Positions 27,504-36,946 are shown, counted from the first letter of the stretch. The stretch is 64,000 nucleotides of DNA from JAAZNF01 sp964561025 (GCA_964561025.1 CAZLNM010000001.1:79581-143580), one strand, 5' to 3'. Notes: a model not told the origin generated them from the letters alone. Numbers and translations: made by a program.

Positions 27504-27743
27504 TCAGAAAGGCGCCTTTTTGATCTCTTCCTCGATCCGCGGCGAGAGCTTGCGTTGCACGTTCAGGCTTTCGAAGTTCAAGTTGGAGCGAGGCAGGAGG
27601 TACCACACCTCCGGTTTGTGCACCTTGCCCTCGACCCGCGTGGCTTCCTGGATCACCACTTGGCGCAGCTCTTTCTTCTTCGCCGGAACCCCTCCCGGGA
27701 AGAACCAAACCGTCAAAAGAAGCAAGACCCAGGCGATTCTCAT
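27504..27743 (-). CDS. Small secreted protein between TPR lipoprotein and motor genes
   Basis: 79 residues from MRIAWVLLLLTVWFFPGGVPA, a clear signal peptide; a start 21 codons upstream would run through the promoter. The mature part is basic and contains VEGKVHKPEVWYLLPRSNLNFESL and IEEEIKKAPF. I do not know its family. It lies 42 bases before the ExbB gene, so it may be a periplasmic accessory of the motor. The candidate promoter just upstream would start transcription about 4 bases before this ATG. Confidence 0.7.
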   Translation of the reverse strand: MRIAWVLLLLTVWFFPGGVPAKKKELRQVVIQEATRVEGKVHKPEVWYLLPRSNLNFESLNVQRKLSPRIEEEIKKAPF

Positions 27744-27753
27744 AACGCACCTT

Positions 27754-27782
27754 CTTATAAGAAAAAAAACCAGTCCGGTCAA
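27754..27782 (-). promoter_or_regulatory. Internal promoter before the motor genes
   Basis: On the minus strand: TTGACC (27782-27777), 17-base spacer including a run of eight T, TATAAG (27759-27754). It lies downstream of the TPR lipoprotein's stop codon and would let the small protein, ExbB, ExbD pair and later genes be transcribed separately from mglBA. Confidence 0.55.
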
Positions 27783-27802
27783 GCCATCCGATGCGGACCG
27801 GG

Positions 27803-29551
27803 TCACTTCTCCTCGCCGCCAACTTTGCCGCCGGCGCCCGCAGGTTCGTCGTCATCCTTGCCGCCACCGAGCTTGCCCCCCGGCACAGGCAGGGGTTTCT
27901 TCTTCGCTTCCGCCTCGGCCTTCTTGCGGGCCTCCTCCTCGGCCTTGGCCTTGGCCTTCGCTTCCGCCTCGGCCTTCTTGCGGGCCTCCTCCTCGGCCTT
28001 GGCCTTGGCCTTCGCTTCCGCCTCGGCCTTCTTGCGGGCCTCCTCCTCCGCCTTGGCCTTGGCCTTCGCTTCCGCCTCGGCCTTCTTGCGGGCCTCTTCC
28101 TCCGCCTTGGCCTTGGCCGCGGCCTCGGCTTTCACGCGGGCCTCCTCCTCGGCCTTGGCCTTGGCCTCGGCCTCGGCTTTCATCCGGGCCTCTTCCTCGG
28201 CTTTCTTGCGCGCCTCTTCCTCTGCCTTGCGCTTCTTTTCTTCTTCCTGCTGCTTCTTGCGCTGCTCGTCCTTGAGCGCGCGCTCTCGTTTCTTGCCGGC
28301 CTCCTCCAGATAGGCGGCGAGTTTCGGATGGCTGCCTCCGGCGGACCGGAAACTCTCCAGCTCCTCCACCGCCATCTGGAAGCGGCGGGACTTCTCGTAC
28401 CCCGGCACCTCGTCGTCGAGGTACAAGAGGCCCAGGTTGAGGTGGGCCCGGATCTCGCGCTTGTCGAGCGTGAGCACCGTCCGGTAGGACTGCTCGGCCT
28501 CCGCGTACTGGCGATCGCCGCGTAAAGCGTTGCCCAGGTTGAGGTAGGCCTCCACGAAGTCCGGCGCGAGCGCGATGGCCTTGCGGAACTCCTCCGCCGC
28601 CGCGGCGTAGTCGTGCGCGCGCAGGAACAACACACCCAGGTTGTTGTGCGCCTCGATCAGGTTCGGGTCCAGCTCCACCGCCTTGCGGAAGGCGGCGATG
28701 GCCGACACCTGGTTGTCGCTCTCGAGGTGGACGAACCCCAGCCGGTTGGCCACCACCGCGTTCGCGGGATCGATCTCCTGGGCCTTCTGCAGGATGCGCT
28801 CGGCGAGCTCGAACTTGCCCTGGGCGAAGTAGGCCTGGGAGAGCAGGATCATGGCGGCGACGTTCTTCTCGTCCACCATGAGCACGCCCTTGACCTGCTC
28901 GGCGGCCTCCGAGATCTTGCGCTGAGCGAGCAGCACCACCGCCAACTGGTTGCGCAGCCCGGTGTCCTTGGGCGCGGCGCGCGCCGCGGCCGAGACCACG
29001 TTTTGCGCCTCCGCGTAGAGCTTCTGGCGCAGCAGCAGGTTGGAGAGGTTCACCACCGAAGGCAGGTGGGTGGGGTGGATGGCCAGGGCCTTCTGGTAGG
29101 CGGCGCGGGCCTCGCTGAACCTCCGCTGGCGCTCCTCGAGTACGCCCAGGTTGTAGGCGCACTGGAAGCAGCGGCTGTTCTGCGAAAGCGCCTGGTTGAT
29201 GCGCTCCCGCGCCCCGGCCGGATCGCTATCGACCCGGGCGGCCGCCTCGGAGAGCAGGCGCGCGGCGTCCTCCGACATGAGTTCGGGAGGCGGCGCGGCG
29301 GCCGGTGTCTCGGCGGGGCTCTCCGCCCCGGCGCCCACGGCCGGCGGTGGCGTCCCGGCGGCGGTCTTCTCCCGGTCCTCTTCTCCCAATGGCTTTACAT
29401 CCTCGGCCGCGGCGGGCTGCGCCTCGGGCGTCGGCTCCGCCGGTTTCGGCTCAGGCGCGGACTTGCACCCCGCCACCAGCCAGCCGGCGGCCGCAAGACC
29501 GAGCGCGAGACACCGCACGTGCCGAGACAAGTTTTTCACCGCCTGCTTCAT
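27803..29551 (-). CDS. TPR lipoprotein with Ala/Lys/Glu repeat tail (AglT/GltE-like)
   Basis: 582 residues. The signal peptide ends in a lipobox, GWLVAGC. A Pro/Ala-rich linker is followed by about eight TPR units from about 115 to 385 (for example CFQCAYNLGVLEERQRRFSEA, AVVANRLGFVHLESD, VEAYLNLGNALRGDRQYAEA). From about 425 the chain is a highly charged, probably single-helix tail of 18-residue repeats (AKAKAKAEEEARKKAEAE type). AglT/GltE of the Myxococcus Glt complex is likewise an outer-membrane TPR lipoprotein; the correspondence is by layout, not alignment. The gene begins 3 bases after the preceding TPR gene's stop. Confidence 0.82.
   Translation of the reverse strand: MKQAVKNLSRHVRCLALGLAAAGWLVAGCKSAPEPKPAEPTPEAQPAAAEDVKPLGEEDREKTAAGTPPPAVGAGAESPAETPAAAPPPELMSEDAARLLSEAAARVDSDPAGARERINQALSQNSRCFQCAYNLGVLEERQRRFSEARAAYQKALAIHPTHLPSVVNLSNLLLRQKLYAEAQNVVSAAARAAPKDTGLRNQLAVVLLAQRKISEAAEQVKGVLMVDEKNVAAMILLSQAYFAQGKFELAERILQKAQEIDPANAVVANRLGFVHLESDNQVSAIAAFRKAVELDPNLIEAHNNLGVLFLRAHDYAAAAEEFRKAIALAPDFVEAYLNLGNALRGDRQYAEAEQSYRTVLTLDKREIRAHLNLGLLYLDDEVPGYEKSRRFQMAVEELESFRSAGGSHPKLAAYLEEAGKKRERALKDEQRKKQQEEEKKRKAEEEARKKAEEEARMKAEAEAKAKAEEEARVKAEAAAKAKAEEEARKKAEAEAKAKAKAEEEARKKAEAEAKAKAKAEEEARKKAEAEAKAKAKAEEEARKKAEAEAKKKPLPVPGGKLGGGKDDDEPAGAGGKVGGEEK
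27905..28140 (-). repeat. 54-bp tandem repeat inside the TPR lipoprotein gene
   Basis: The landmark CGCTTCCG recurs at 27905, 27959, 28013 and 28067, an exact 54-base period, i.e. 18 codons. Four copies are almost identical in DNA and one or two more on the right are decayed. In-frame gain or loss of copies would lengthen or shorten the charged helix without breaking the gene. Confidence 0.9.
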
Positions 29552-29554
29552 CGG

Positions 29555-32500
29555 CTACTTTCCCGAGGGCTTGATGCCCGTCTCCACCTGCAACACCATC
29601 GGCTGGGGCGAGTACCGCTCCATGATCAGCGCCGAGTCCGCCTCCTTCTGCAACGGGAAGTTCAGCGGATCGAAGCGGTTCAGGCTCTCCAGCGTCTTCT
29701 GGATCCAGGAGTTGACCACCTTGAACTCCCGGGACTTGTCCATGCACTCCTTGTAAGCGGTCACCGCCTTCTTGATGGGTGCCTCGGCCTGCTCCTCCAA
29801 CTTGCCCTTGTACACGTCGCACTCTTCCTGGTTGAACCCCTTGGGGCAGGGCGCGTTGATGAGGGCGTCGGCGAAGTTCTCGTACAGGTAGCCCAGCCGG
29901 AAGTAGGCCGCCAAAGTCCACTGCACCCGCTTGAGCGCGAACACCGACTTGTACTTCTCTTCCATGGCCTTCAGAGACGTGGCCTTGGCGGTCAGGGTCT
30001 TTGCCAGCATGCGTTCGGGCACGTCGAAGGTGATGGCCTCGTAGCGCTTGAGCTCGTCCTCGGCGATGAGGAAGCGCGCCTTGGCGGCCGCCTCGGCGCC
30101 CCTGCCCCCGGCGGGGAGCTTGCTCTTCACGAACAGGTCGTACACCTCCTGGTATCCCTGGCGGGCGCGCCGGGCGTCGCCCTGGGCCTGGTAGGCCTCG
30201 GCGATCTTCATGCGGGCCTCCACCAGCCGCTCGCGTTGCAGAAGATCGCGGTTGAAGGCCTTGGTGAAGCGCTCGAACAGGGCGATGGCCGCGCGGTAGT
30301 CCTTGGCCCGCTCCAGCATCACGCCGGCGCGGAAGAAGTTCTCGGCGGCGTCCGGCCGGTCCCGGAACTCCTGGGCGTAGCGCTCGTAGGCGCGGGCGGC
30401 GCGCTCGTACTGCTGGTCGCCCTCCAGGTTGACCGCGGCGTTGTACAGGGCGTCGGCGCGGAATTTCGAGTTCTTGTAGTTGTCCACCAGTTTCAGGTAG
30501 CTATCGATGGCCCGGTCGTACTGGTAGCTGGCCTCGGCGCTCGTCGCCATCAAAAAGAGCGCCTGGTCGGCGAACTCGCTCTTCGGGTACTCCTTGATGA
30601 TGCGCTCGTAGATCTTGCCGGCGGAGACCGGGCGGTTGGACCAGGTGAAGCACAGCGCGGCGTTGTTGAGCGCCTTGTCGGAGTTCTTGCCCGCCGGGTC
30701 GTCGTCCACCAGCCGCACGAACTCGGCGGCGGCCTCCTCGTAGTGCCGCGAGGCCTGCGCCGAATCCCCCTGGGCCTTGGCCTTGTTGCCGGCCTCCATC
30801 ATCTCGCCCGCCCGCTTGAAGCGCGCGCCCAGCTCGAAGGCCTTGAGGCTCTGCTTCATCTGCGGATCGCGGGTCAGCGCGGCCAATTTTTTGGACCACA
30901 CCTCCACCTGGGCCCAGTCCTGGGTCATCAGGTAGCTCTCGATGATGAGGTTGGTGGCGCTGCTGGCCACCGCGTCGTTCTTGCTCTCGGACACGATGCG
31001 GGCGAACCGCTCGCGCGCCTCGTCGAAGTGCAGGTAGGCGTACAGCACCTTGGCCGCGGTGAAGGAGAGGTTCTCGCTCTGCTCGTCGGCGGGGAGCTTC
31101 TGCACGTAGACGTCGCAGGCGGCGACCAGCCGCTGATACAGCTCCGGGAGGGGCCGGGGCGACAGATCCTCGGGGTGCTCCTTGCTGGTGGGGATGGTCA
31201 GCGCGGCCAGCTTGCCCGCCGCCTCTTCGGCCTTGATCAACTCCTGGAGCGACTGGATCACCGAGTTGGCCGCCTCGGCCGTGTGCTCGCTTCCGGCGGG
31301 GTCGTCCCGCACCGCGGTGTAGGCCAGGGCGGCCTGCTCGAACTGCTGCGAGTAGTACAGGCACTCGGCCAGGTACCAGCGCAGGTTGTAGGCGTCCTTG
31401 GAGTCCGGGAACTGCTTGAGGTAGGCCTGGTAGGCGCTGGCCGCCTTGAGGTACTCCTGGCGAGCCTCCTCGGCGCGGTTGTCCTTCTTGAAACGCTGGG
31501 CCAGGATGTGGTGCTTGTAGGCGGAGCTGGCCAGCGCGCGCTCGGCCAGGCGGTCGGCGGTGAGGATCGCCTCCAGGTTGTCGCGGTTGGCCTCGCGCCA
31601 GGGGCTCCCCGGGCCGAAGCTGCGGGTCATCTCCTCCTCGACCAGCGAGGCCTCGTCATACTTCTGCAGGCGGCCCAGCGCGTCGATGATGGTGGAGAGC
31701 AGCTCCGGGTTCTTGGGGTCCAGCGGGTAGCGCCGGATCACCTCGCGGTAAGCGGCCACCGCCTTGTCGTACTTGGCCTCGAGGAAGTACACCTCGCCGA
31801 GCTTCTTGAAGAACTCGCCGTCGTACTTGCGGCCCCCCGAGCGGGACAGGAAGGCGGCGGCGTTCTCCACGCCCCCACCCTCCCAGCCGTCCTCGGCGAA
31901 GCAGATGGCCAGGTACTGCATGGCCTCCTTGCGCAGGTCGGAGCGGGACAGCTCGCCCTCGCCGCCCTCGCCCGCGGCCTGGTCGCTCCACACGATGAGC
32001 TGGTCGAAGCGCGCCACCGCCTCGGCGAAACGGTCCACCCGGTAGTAGGTCCAGGCCAGCTTGTACAGCGCCTTGTCGTACATGGGGCTGTCCGGGAAGT
32101 CCAGCACCCGCAGGTAGGCGTCGATGGCCCGGTCGAGCTTGTCCGGGTCCCAGAAGTACGACTCGCCCAGCCGGGTCCAGGTCTCGGGCAGGAGCTTGCT
32201 CTTGGGATAGCGCTGCAAGAGCGCCATCCACGAGGCCTGGGCCTCGGCCTCCTCTCCCTGTTCCTTGAGACAATAACCGAGGAGGTACAGGGCGCCGTCG
32301 TTGAGCGGATAGTCGGGGAACTCGTGCACCAGCCGCTGCAGCAGCGCAATCGAACGCTCGTAGTGAGGGGCGGGCTCCACGGGCTCGACCTTCAGCCGGC
32401 CGGCCTGGAAGTCCGCCAGCTGCTGCTGGAAGGCGTCCTGGAGCTGGTTGTATTCCATCTCCGACTTCTCGTAGTGCAGCTCGGCCAGCCGCCACAGGGT

Positions 32501-32947
32501 GCGGGGGGTGTAGGTGGGCTCGGAGGGATACTTCTTCAAGAAGCGCTCGAACACCTCGATGGCCTCGAGCCTGAGCTGGTCCTTCTCCCGCTCCAGATCG
32601 GCCAGCACCCGCTCGTAGGACCGGCCCACCCCGTCCTGCTTCTCGTTGTAGCGCCGTTCGATGACCCGCTGCACTTCCTCCTTGTACTCGCGCACCTGCT
32701 CCTCGAAGGCCTTCTCCAGCGCCAGCATCTCCTCGATCTCGCGCTCGCGTGGGGTGAGCTCGCGCGGGGCGGCCTGGGCCTCGGCCGGTTTGGCGTCCGG
32801 CGCGGGCGTGGGCGGCGCCGGCATGGCCGGGCTGGGCTCGGACCCCTGGGCCTTCTTGGGCGGCTCGCTCGACTGGGCATGCGCCGGCGCAGCGGCCGGC
32901 AGCAAGCACAGCACGAGCCAGAGGCTACTGGACCTCTTCCAGCACAC
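29555..32947 (-). CDS. Large periplasmic TPR protein (GltD/AgmU-size)
   Basis: 1130 residues. A signal peptide ends near APAHAQ. A Pro-rich and coiled-coil stretch (about 60-130) is followed by TPR-like helical pairs along nearly the whole length, e.g. TLWRLAELHYEKSEMEYNQL, WTRLGESYFWDPDKLDRAID, ALYKLAWTYYRVDRFAEAVA, ADALYNAAVNLEGDQQYERA, FFRAGVMLERAKDYRAAIAL. It fits the size and type of AgmU/GltD, a periplasmic TPR protein of Myxococcus gliding. Its first 23 bases overlap the end of the preceding coiled-coil TPR gene in another frame, indicating coupled translation. Confidence 0.83.
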   Translation of the reverse strand: MCWKRSSSLWLVLCLLPAAAPAHAQSSEPPKKAQGSEPSPAMPAPPTPAPDAKPAEAQAAPRELTPREREIEEMLALEKAFEEQVREYKEEVQRVIERRYNEKQDGVGRSYERVLADLEREKDQLRLEAIEVFERFLKKYPSEPTYTPRTLWRLAELHYEKSEMEYNQLQDAFQQQLADFQAGRLKVEPVEPAPHYERSIALLQRLVHEFPDYPLNDGALYLLGYCLKEQGEEAEAQASWMALLQRYPKSKLLPETWTRLGESYFWDPDKLDRAIDAYLRVLDFPDSPMYDKALYKLAWTYYRVDRFAEAVARFDQLIVWSDQAAGEGGEGELSRSDLRKEAMQYLAICFAEDGWEGGGVENAAAFLSRSGGRKYDGEFFKKLGEVYFLEAKYDKAVAAYREVIRRYPLDPKNPELLSTIIDALGRLQKYDEASLVEEEMTRSFGPGSPWREANRDNLEAILTADRLAERALASSAYKHHILAQRFKKDNRAEEARQEYLKAASAYQAYLKQFPDSKDAYNLRWYLAECLYYSQQFEQAALAYTAVRDDPAGSEHTAEAANSVIQSLQELIKAEEAAGKLAALTIPTSKEHPEDLSPRPLPELYQRLVAACDVYVQKLPADEQSENLSFTAAKVLYAYLHFDEARERFARIVSESKNDAVASSATNLIIESYLMTQDWAQVEVWSKKLAALTRDPQMKQSLKAFELGARFKRAGEMMEAGNKAKAQGDSAQASRHYEEAAAEFVRLVDDDPAGKNSDKALNNAALCFTWSNRPVSAGKIYERIIKEYPKSEFADQALFLMATSAEASYQYDRAIDSYLKLVDNYKNSKFRADALYNAAVNLEGDQQYERAARAYERYAQEFRDRPDAAENFFRAGVMLERAKDYRAAIALFERFTKAFNRDLLQRERLVEARMKIAEAYQAQGDARRARQGYQEVYDLFVKSKLPAGGRGAEAAAKARFLIAEDELKRYEAITFDVPERMLAKTLTAKATSLKAMEEKYKSVFALKRVQWTLAAYFRLGYLYENFADALINAPCPKGFNQEECDVYKGKLEEQAEAPIKKAVTAYKECMDKSREFKVVNSWIQKTLESLNRFDPLNFPLQKEADSALIMERYSPQPMVLQVETGIKPSGK

Positions 32948-35306
32948 TCTTGTACTCCTTCTGCAGCTGCCGCGCCTCGGCGTTCTTCTTTCGCGTGAGC
33001 TCGTTGATCAGGCGGTTCTTCTCCTGCATCCGCCCCCAGGCCACGTCCAGGATGCCCACGTCGGACTCCAGCACCAGATCGTAGAACTTCTTGCGCACCT
33101 CCTCCAGGGCGCGGTAGGCCACCTCGCCGGCCAGGTTCTGGCTCTCCGTCTCCAGCTTTTGCAGCGCCGCCTCGTAGTCGGCCAGGTTGGCCGCCTCCTG
33201 CTGCGACTGGCGCTTGAGCTTCTCGACCTCCTGCTCGAGGCGGGCGTTGAGCTCGCGCCGCACGCCGGCGGTGTCCTGGCTGACCTTCTCCAGGCGCTGG
33301 CGCAGCCCGTTGATGCGGGTCACCTGGGCGCTGCCCTCCGGCGAGAGCCGCGAGTGGATGCGCGAGGCCAGCTCGCGCTCGCGCTCCAGCGCCTTGTGGT
33401 ACCGCTCGCGCAGGGCCTCCTCGCCGGCCATCACGTCCCCGGCGATGCCGATGCGGGCCTTCTCGGTGGCCAGCAGGTTGGCCAGGTCCTCCATCTCCTT
33501 CTCGAGCTGGTTGGCGGTGGCCCAGCCGCGCCGGACCTCCTCGCGGAACTCCCGCACCCCCTCCTCGCGCCCGACCAGGCGGGCCTCGTTCTGCTTGACC
33601 CATTCCTCCATGGCGGAGAGCTGGGCCTTCATGCCCTTGACCGTGATGGAGGACTGGAACACCGACTGCTCGAGGGCCTCCACCCGGGCCTTCACCCGGC
33701 TTTCGCGTCCGTCGAAGTCCTTCTTCGTGACCGGCAGCCGCTCGAGGTCGCCCTCCAGTTGCTCGCGCTCGCTGCGGGCCGTCTGGAGTTCCCGCCGCTC
33801 CGCCGGCGAGACGTGCTCCTCGATCACCCGCTCCTCCAGCATGGCCAGCAGCCGCTCCACCACCACCCGGGCGTTCTCGATCTCCAGACAGCGCTTGGTG
33901 CCCTCGGCCAACACCGGAAACAGCGCCAGGCGGTCCTGCGGGCTGGCGATGAGCTCATCGAGCTTGGCGAGCAGCGCGCGCGACTCGCGCACGAAGCGTT
34001 TGCCGGTGTCGATCTCCTTGACGATGGCGATGGCCGAGTTCATCTCGTCCTGGCCGCTCATCCACTTGACCGCCACCGCCGGCAGGTAGGCGGACAGGTC
34101 GAAGGAGTCGAGGTTCTTGCCGGCCACCTCGTTGAAGTAGCTGACCGGATCCGAATGGCGGGTGACGAGATCGTCGAGCTGCTGCTTCACCTGGTTGTAG
34201 GTCTGGCCCACCTTGAGGAAGGCCTGCGCCGCGTCCTCGAAGCGGCCCATCTTCTCCAGGATGGCCCCCTGCAGCAGGTAGGCCCGCGGCAGCAGCGTGC
34301 TGTCGGGGGTGGACACCTCGAGGATCTCCACGGTGCGCGCCGCCTCCTGCAGCCACTTGGTGCGGGCCTCCGGATCCTCGGCCCGGTCCGAGCGCTGCAG
34401 GTAGGTCATGCAGATCTCGAACAGGGTGCGGTCGAAGTTCTTGGAGTTGTGCGGTACCGCCTGGTAGGCGTCCAGCGCCTGGTCCTCGCGTCCCAGATCG
34501 TACAGGATGCGCCCGCGGGCCATGTGGGCCAGCTCGGCCACGTTCTTCTCGGCGTCGTTCTTGGGGGTGAGCCGCGACAGCGCGGTGAACTGCTCCAGCG
34601 CCTGCTCCAATTTATCCTGGCGGATGAGCAGCACCGCCAGCATGTAGCGCGCCTGGAAGTAGTAGGCCTGCCCGGCCGGGATGGCGCTGAAGACCTGCAA
34701 GGCCTCCTCCAGCCGGCCCCGCTCGAACAAGGTCTTGCCGAAGAGGTACTGCGCCTCGCTGGAGACCCCGCCGCCCTCGCGCTGGAGGGTGCGCATGCTC
34801 TCGTCCACCTGGTCGTAGTTGCGGATGTTCAGCGCGATCTGCATCATGCGCGTGAGCGCGCGGGCGCGGAAGGGCCGGCCGCGGGGGTGATCCATGACCT
34901 TCTGGTAGTAGGCGCGGGCGTCCACGAAGTTGCGATTGAAGAACAGCGCTTCGGCCAGGTTGAACATGGCGTCGGCGTAGCCGGGCTGGTCGCGGAAACG
35001 CTCGTTCTCCACCAGCTCGAAGAAGATGATGGCCGCCCGGGCGTAGTCCGAGAGCAGCATGAGCGCCTGGCCGTCGTTCAGCCGCGACTCGAAGCGCTCG
35101 AGGTTGAACTCGCGGTCCTCGTACATGAGGTATTCGTGGCGGGTGAGGGCGGCCTTGTCCTCGATCAGCTTCACCTGCCGCTCGGCCCCGTCGATGTCCT
35201 CGGAAACGTCGCCCCGCGCGGCCGGGATCGGCCACAGCAAGACGAGCGCCAGGGCCAGCGGGCAGGAGCGCCCGAGCCGCCGCGCGATGGGGCGATGCCG
35301 GCTCAC
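32925..35306 (-). CDS. Periplasmic TPR plus coiled-coil protein
   Basis: 793 residues. The start is GTG at 35306, overlapping the stop of the preceding gene (GTGA); a signal peptide follows (to about PAARG). The first half has TPR-like units (ALMLLSDYARAAIIFFELVE, MFNLAEALFFNRNFVDARAY, YMLAVLLIRQDKLEQALEQF). From about 460 the sequence is dominated by coiled coil, e.g. RVEALEQSVFQSSITVKGM and EAANLADYEAALQKLETESQ. It could be a periplasm-spanning spacer of the envelope machine. No single named family is recognised. Confidence 0.8.
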   Translation of the reverse strand: MSRHRPIARRLGRSCPLALALVLLWPIPAARGDVSEDIDGAERQVKLIEDKAALTRHEYLMYEDREFNLERFESRLNDGQALMLLSDYARAAIIFFELVENERFRDQPGYADAMFNLAEALFFNRNFVDARAYYQKVMDHPRGRPFRARALTRMMQIALNIRNYDQVDESMRTLQREGGGVSSEAQYLFGKTLFERGRLEEALQVFSAIPAGQAYYFQARYMLAVLLIRQDKLEQALEQFTALSRLTPKNDAEKNVAELAHMARGRILYDLGREDQALDAYQAVPHNSKNFDRTLFEICMTYLQRSDRAEDPEARTKWLQEAARTVEILEVSTPDSTLLPRAYLLQGAILEKMGRFEDAAQAFLKVGQTYNQVKQQLDDLVTRHSDPVSYFNEVAGKNLDSFDLSAYLPAVAVKWMSGQDEMNSAIAIVKEIDTGKRFVRESRALLAKLDELIASPQDRLALFPVLAEGTKRCLEIENARVVVERLLAMLEERVIEEHVSPAERRELQTARSEREQLEGDLERLPVTKKDFDGRESRVKARVEALEQSVFQSSITVKGMKAQLSAMEEWVKQNEARLVGREEGVREFREEVRRGWATANQLEKEMEDLANLLATEKARIGIAGDVMAGEEALRERYHKALERERELASRIHSRLSPEGSAQVTRINGLRQRLEKVSQDTAGVRRELNARLEQEVEKLKRQSQQEAANLADYEAALQKLETESQNLAGEVAYRALEEVRKKFYDLVLESDVGILDVAWGRMQEKNRLINELTRKKNAEARQLQKEYKSVLEEVQ

Positions 35307-36019
35307 ACCTTTTCCCCGGCCTTCTCCTGAAGCGTCTTGGCCTTCTCCGGGGTGAGCTTCTCGATCTGGATGTCGTAGCGCACCGCGGGGCGCTCCTCGA
35401 GCTTGGTGGTGATGCCGCCCTTCTCGAAGCCCACGATCTTGATGGTGATGACCTTGCCCTCCTCGGCGGTGAAGGTGTAGCTGGAGTTGATCTTGAACTT
35501 GTAGCCCTTCACGTACGAGAAGAAGCCGTAGCCCTGCCCCTGGTACACCATCTGCACCGCGATGTTGTGGTTGCCGGGGACGATGTTGCCCGAGAAGATC
35601 TCCTTCTCCGGCATGCTATCCAGGTCGCCGTCCACGTCCACCTTCTTGAACACCGGCTGGGTGTCCAGGGCGTACTGCACCGACAGCAGCTTGAACGAGC
35701 CGCCCATCTCGTTGCGGTGCATGAGCACCACCCGCGCGCCCACCCCGATGGACTCGCGCACCACCGTCTCCTGGAGTTGCAGGATGCGGGCCTTGGTGCG
35801 GAAGATCTTCTCCTTGAGCTCGTTGACCCTTTCTTCCAGGCCGCGCAGCTTGAGCTCGTAGGTGGCGTCCCCCGTGGCCGCCGCGGCGGGCGCCGCCTGA
35901 CCCGCAGGGGCCACCTCGCCCGAAGCGGGCTGCGGCGCCGCTTCGTCCTGGGCAAACAGAACGAGCGGGGCCAGGAGCACGGCCATCCCTACGCAGCACG
36001 TCATCTTACCGATCGTCAT
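35303..36019 (-). CDS. Secreted coiled-coil/beta protein preceding the TPR genes
   Basis: 238 residues from MTIGKMTCCVGMAVLLAP, after GGGGAGGAAG. Signal peptide, Ala/Pro-rich linker, a coiled coil (ELKLRGLEERVNELKEKIF, 53-85), then a beta-rich domain: GARVVLMHRNEMGGSFKLL, FSGNIVPGNHNIAVQMVYQG, GYGFFSYVKGYKFKINSSYTF and TIKIVGFEKGG. From memory, relatives in myxobacteria are often labelled dihydrolipoamide acetyltransferase; I see no lipoyl domain or catalytic motif to support that name. It starts the second transcription unit of the cluster. Confidence 0.78.
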   Translation of the reverse strand: MTIGKMTCCVGMAVLLAPLVLFAQDEAAPQPASGEVAPAGQAAPAAAATGDATYELKLRGLEERVNELKEKIFRTKARILQLQETVVRESIGVGARVVLMHRNEMGGSFKLLSVQYALDTQPVFKKVDVDGDLDSMPEKEIFSGNIVPGNHNIAVQMVYQGQGYGFFSYVKGYKFKINSSYTFTAEEGKVITIKIVGFEKGGITTKLEERPAVRYDIQIEKLTPEKAKTLQEKAGEKV

Positions 36020-36340
36020 GTTCTTCCTCCCCGCCGGAAGGTTGGCATCGGGCCAACCCTGCGGATCGGCCATGAACCGGAGTCGCTGGAAATAAAACCC
36101 ATCCCGCCTCCAGGTGTCAACGGTTTTCTACCCCTCTCTCCCTTCCTCGAGTGTGATCGGCGTCACGGGATTCGCGCTCGCCCGCGCCGGCCGGATGGGC
36201 CCCGCGGCCGGTCGCGTGCGAACCGGCATCACCAGAATTGAAAGTGCTGCGAACGGCATGGGCGAACCCCGCTCTCCCCCATCACAAAAGAAGTTCGGCA
36301 CTCACCAGAAATGACCCGAGCGCACGGGAAGAACTTCCGC
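36020..36340 (-). other. Non-coding gap between mglA and the TPR/motor genes
   Basis: 321 bases with no credible ORF or RNA gene. It holds the promoter at 36092-36120 for the downstream genes. I see no convincing intrinsic terminator after mglA: GAAGTTC (36290-36296) and GAACTTC (36331-36337) pair only across a 34-base loop and lack a T run. Confidence 0.6.
36092..36120 (-). promoter_or_regulatory. Sigma70-type promoter of the TPR/motor unit
   Basis: On the minus strand: TTGACA (36120-36115), 17-base spacer, TTTTAT (36097-36092). It would give a leader of about 65 bases before the secreted coiled-coil gene. Confidence 0.6.
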
Positions 36341-36928
36341 CTAGCGGCCCTTGCGCAGCTCCTGCAGCACCAGCTTGGCGATGGCCTTGAGGGTGTCGAA
36401 CACCCCCCAGCCGGTGGCGGCGATGGCCTGGAACTCGGGCACGTTGTCCGGGTTCAGCAGGCGGTGCAGCTCCTCGATGGGAGCGGCGTTGGGCAGGTCG
36501 CGCTTGTTGTACTGGATGACGTAGGGCACGGTCTTGAGGTCGTAGCCCTGCTCGGCCAGGTTGACGCGCAGGTTCTCCATGCTCTCCAGGTTGGCCTCCA
36601 TGCGCTCGACCTGGGAGTCGGCCACGAACACCACCCCGTCCACGCCCTTCAGGATGAGCTTGCGGCTGGCGTCGTAGAACACCTGCCCGGGCACGGTGTA
36701 CAGGTGGAAGCGGGTGCGGAAGCCGCGGATCTCGCCCAGCGACAGCGGCAGGAAGTCGAAGAACAGGGTGCGCTCGGTCTCGGTGGCCAGCGAGATCATC
36801 TTGCCCTTGGCCTCGGGGTTGGTCTTGGCGTAGATGTATTGCAGGTTGGTGGTCTTTCCGCACAGGCCGGGCCCGTAGTAGACGATCTTGCAGTTGATCT
36901 CGCGGGACGAGTAATTGATGAAGGACAT
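36341..36928 (-). CDS. mglA: MglA polarity GTPase
   Basis: 195 residues, the same length as Myxococcus MglA and nearly identical in recognisable stretches. It is a small Ras-like GTPase that sets the leading pole and switches motility or polar machines. P-loop GPGLCGKTT (19-27), the intrinsic Arg53 finger (ETERTLFF), TVPGQV with Thr78 and Gln82, and NKRD (141-144) are all present, matching the unusual MglA residues rather than Ras. It starts 18 bases after mglB. In Myxococcus, MglA-GTP contacts the Agl-Glt complex; here genes for a comparable machine follow directly. Confidence 0.97.
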   Translation of the reverse strand: MSFINYSSREINCKIVYYGPGLCGKTTNLQYIYAKTNPEAKGKMISLATETERTLFFDFLPLSLGEIRGFRTRFHLYTVPGQVFYDASRKLILKGVDGVVFVADSQVERMEANLESMENLRVNLAEQGYDLKTVPYVIQYNKRDLPNAAPIEELHRLLNPDNVPEFQAIAATGWGVFDTLKAIAKLVLQELRKGR

Positions 36929-36946
36929 GGATAGCCCTCGGCTGCC

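Noticed and set aside
27905..28140. CRISPR-like array
   Set aside because: The 54-base units are contiguous and in frame within a protein gene; there are no spacers and no cas genes.
28613..32998. Plus-strand ORF of 1461 codons
   Set aside because: Antisense to the TPR genes; Leu/Gly/His/Val-rich composition without motifs. The minus strand encodes coherent TPR proteins with signal peptides.
35303..36019. Dihydrolipoamide acetyltransferase
   Set aside because: A label used for similar myxobacterial proteins, but there is no lipoyl-Lys domain and no HxxxD catalytic motif; the protein is secreted.
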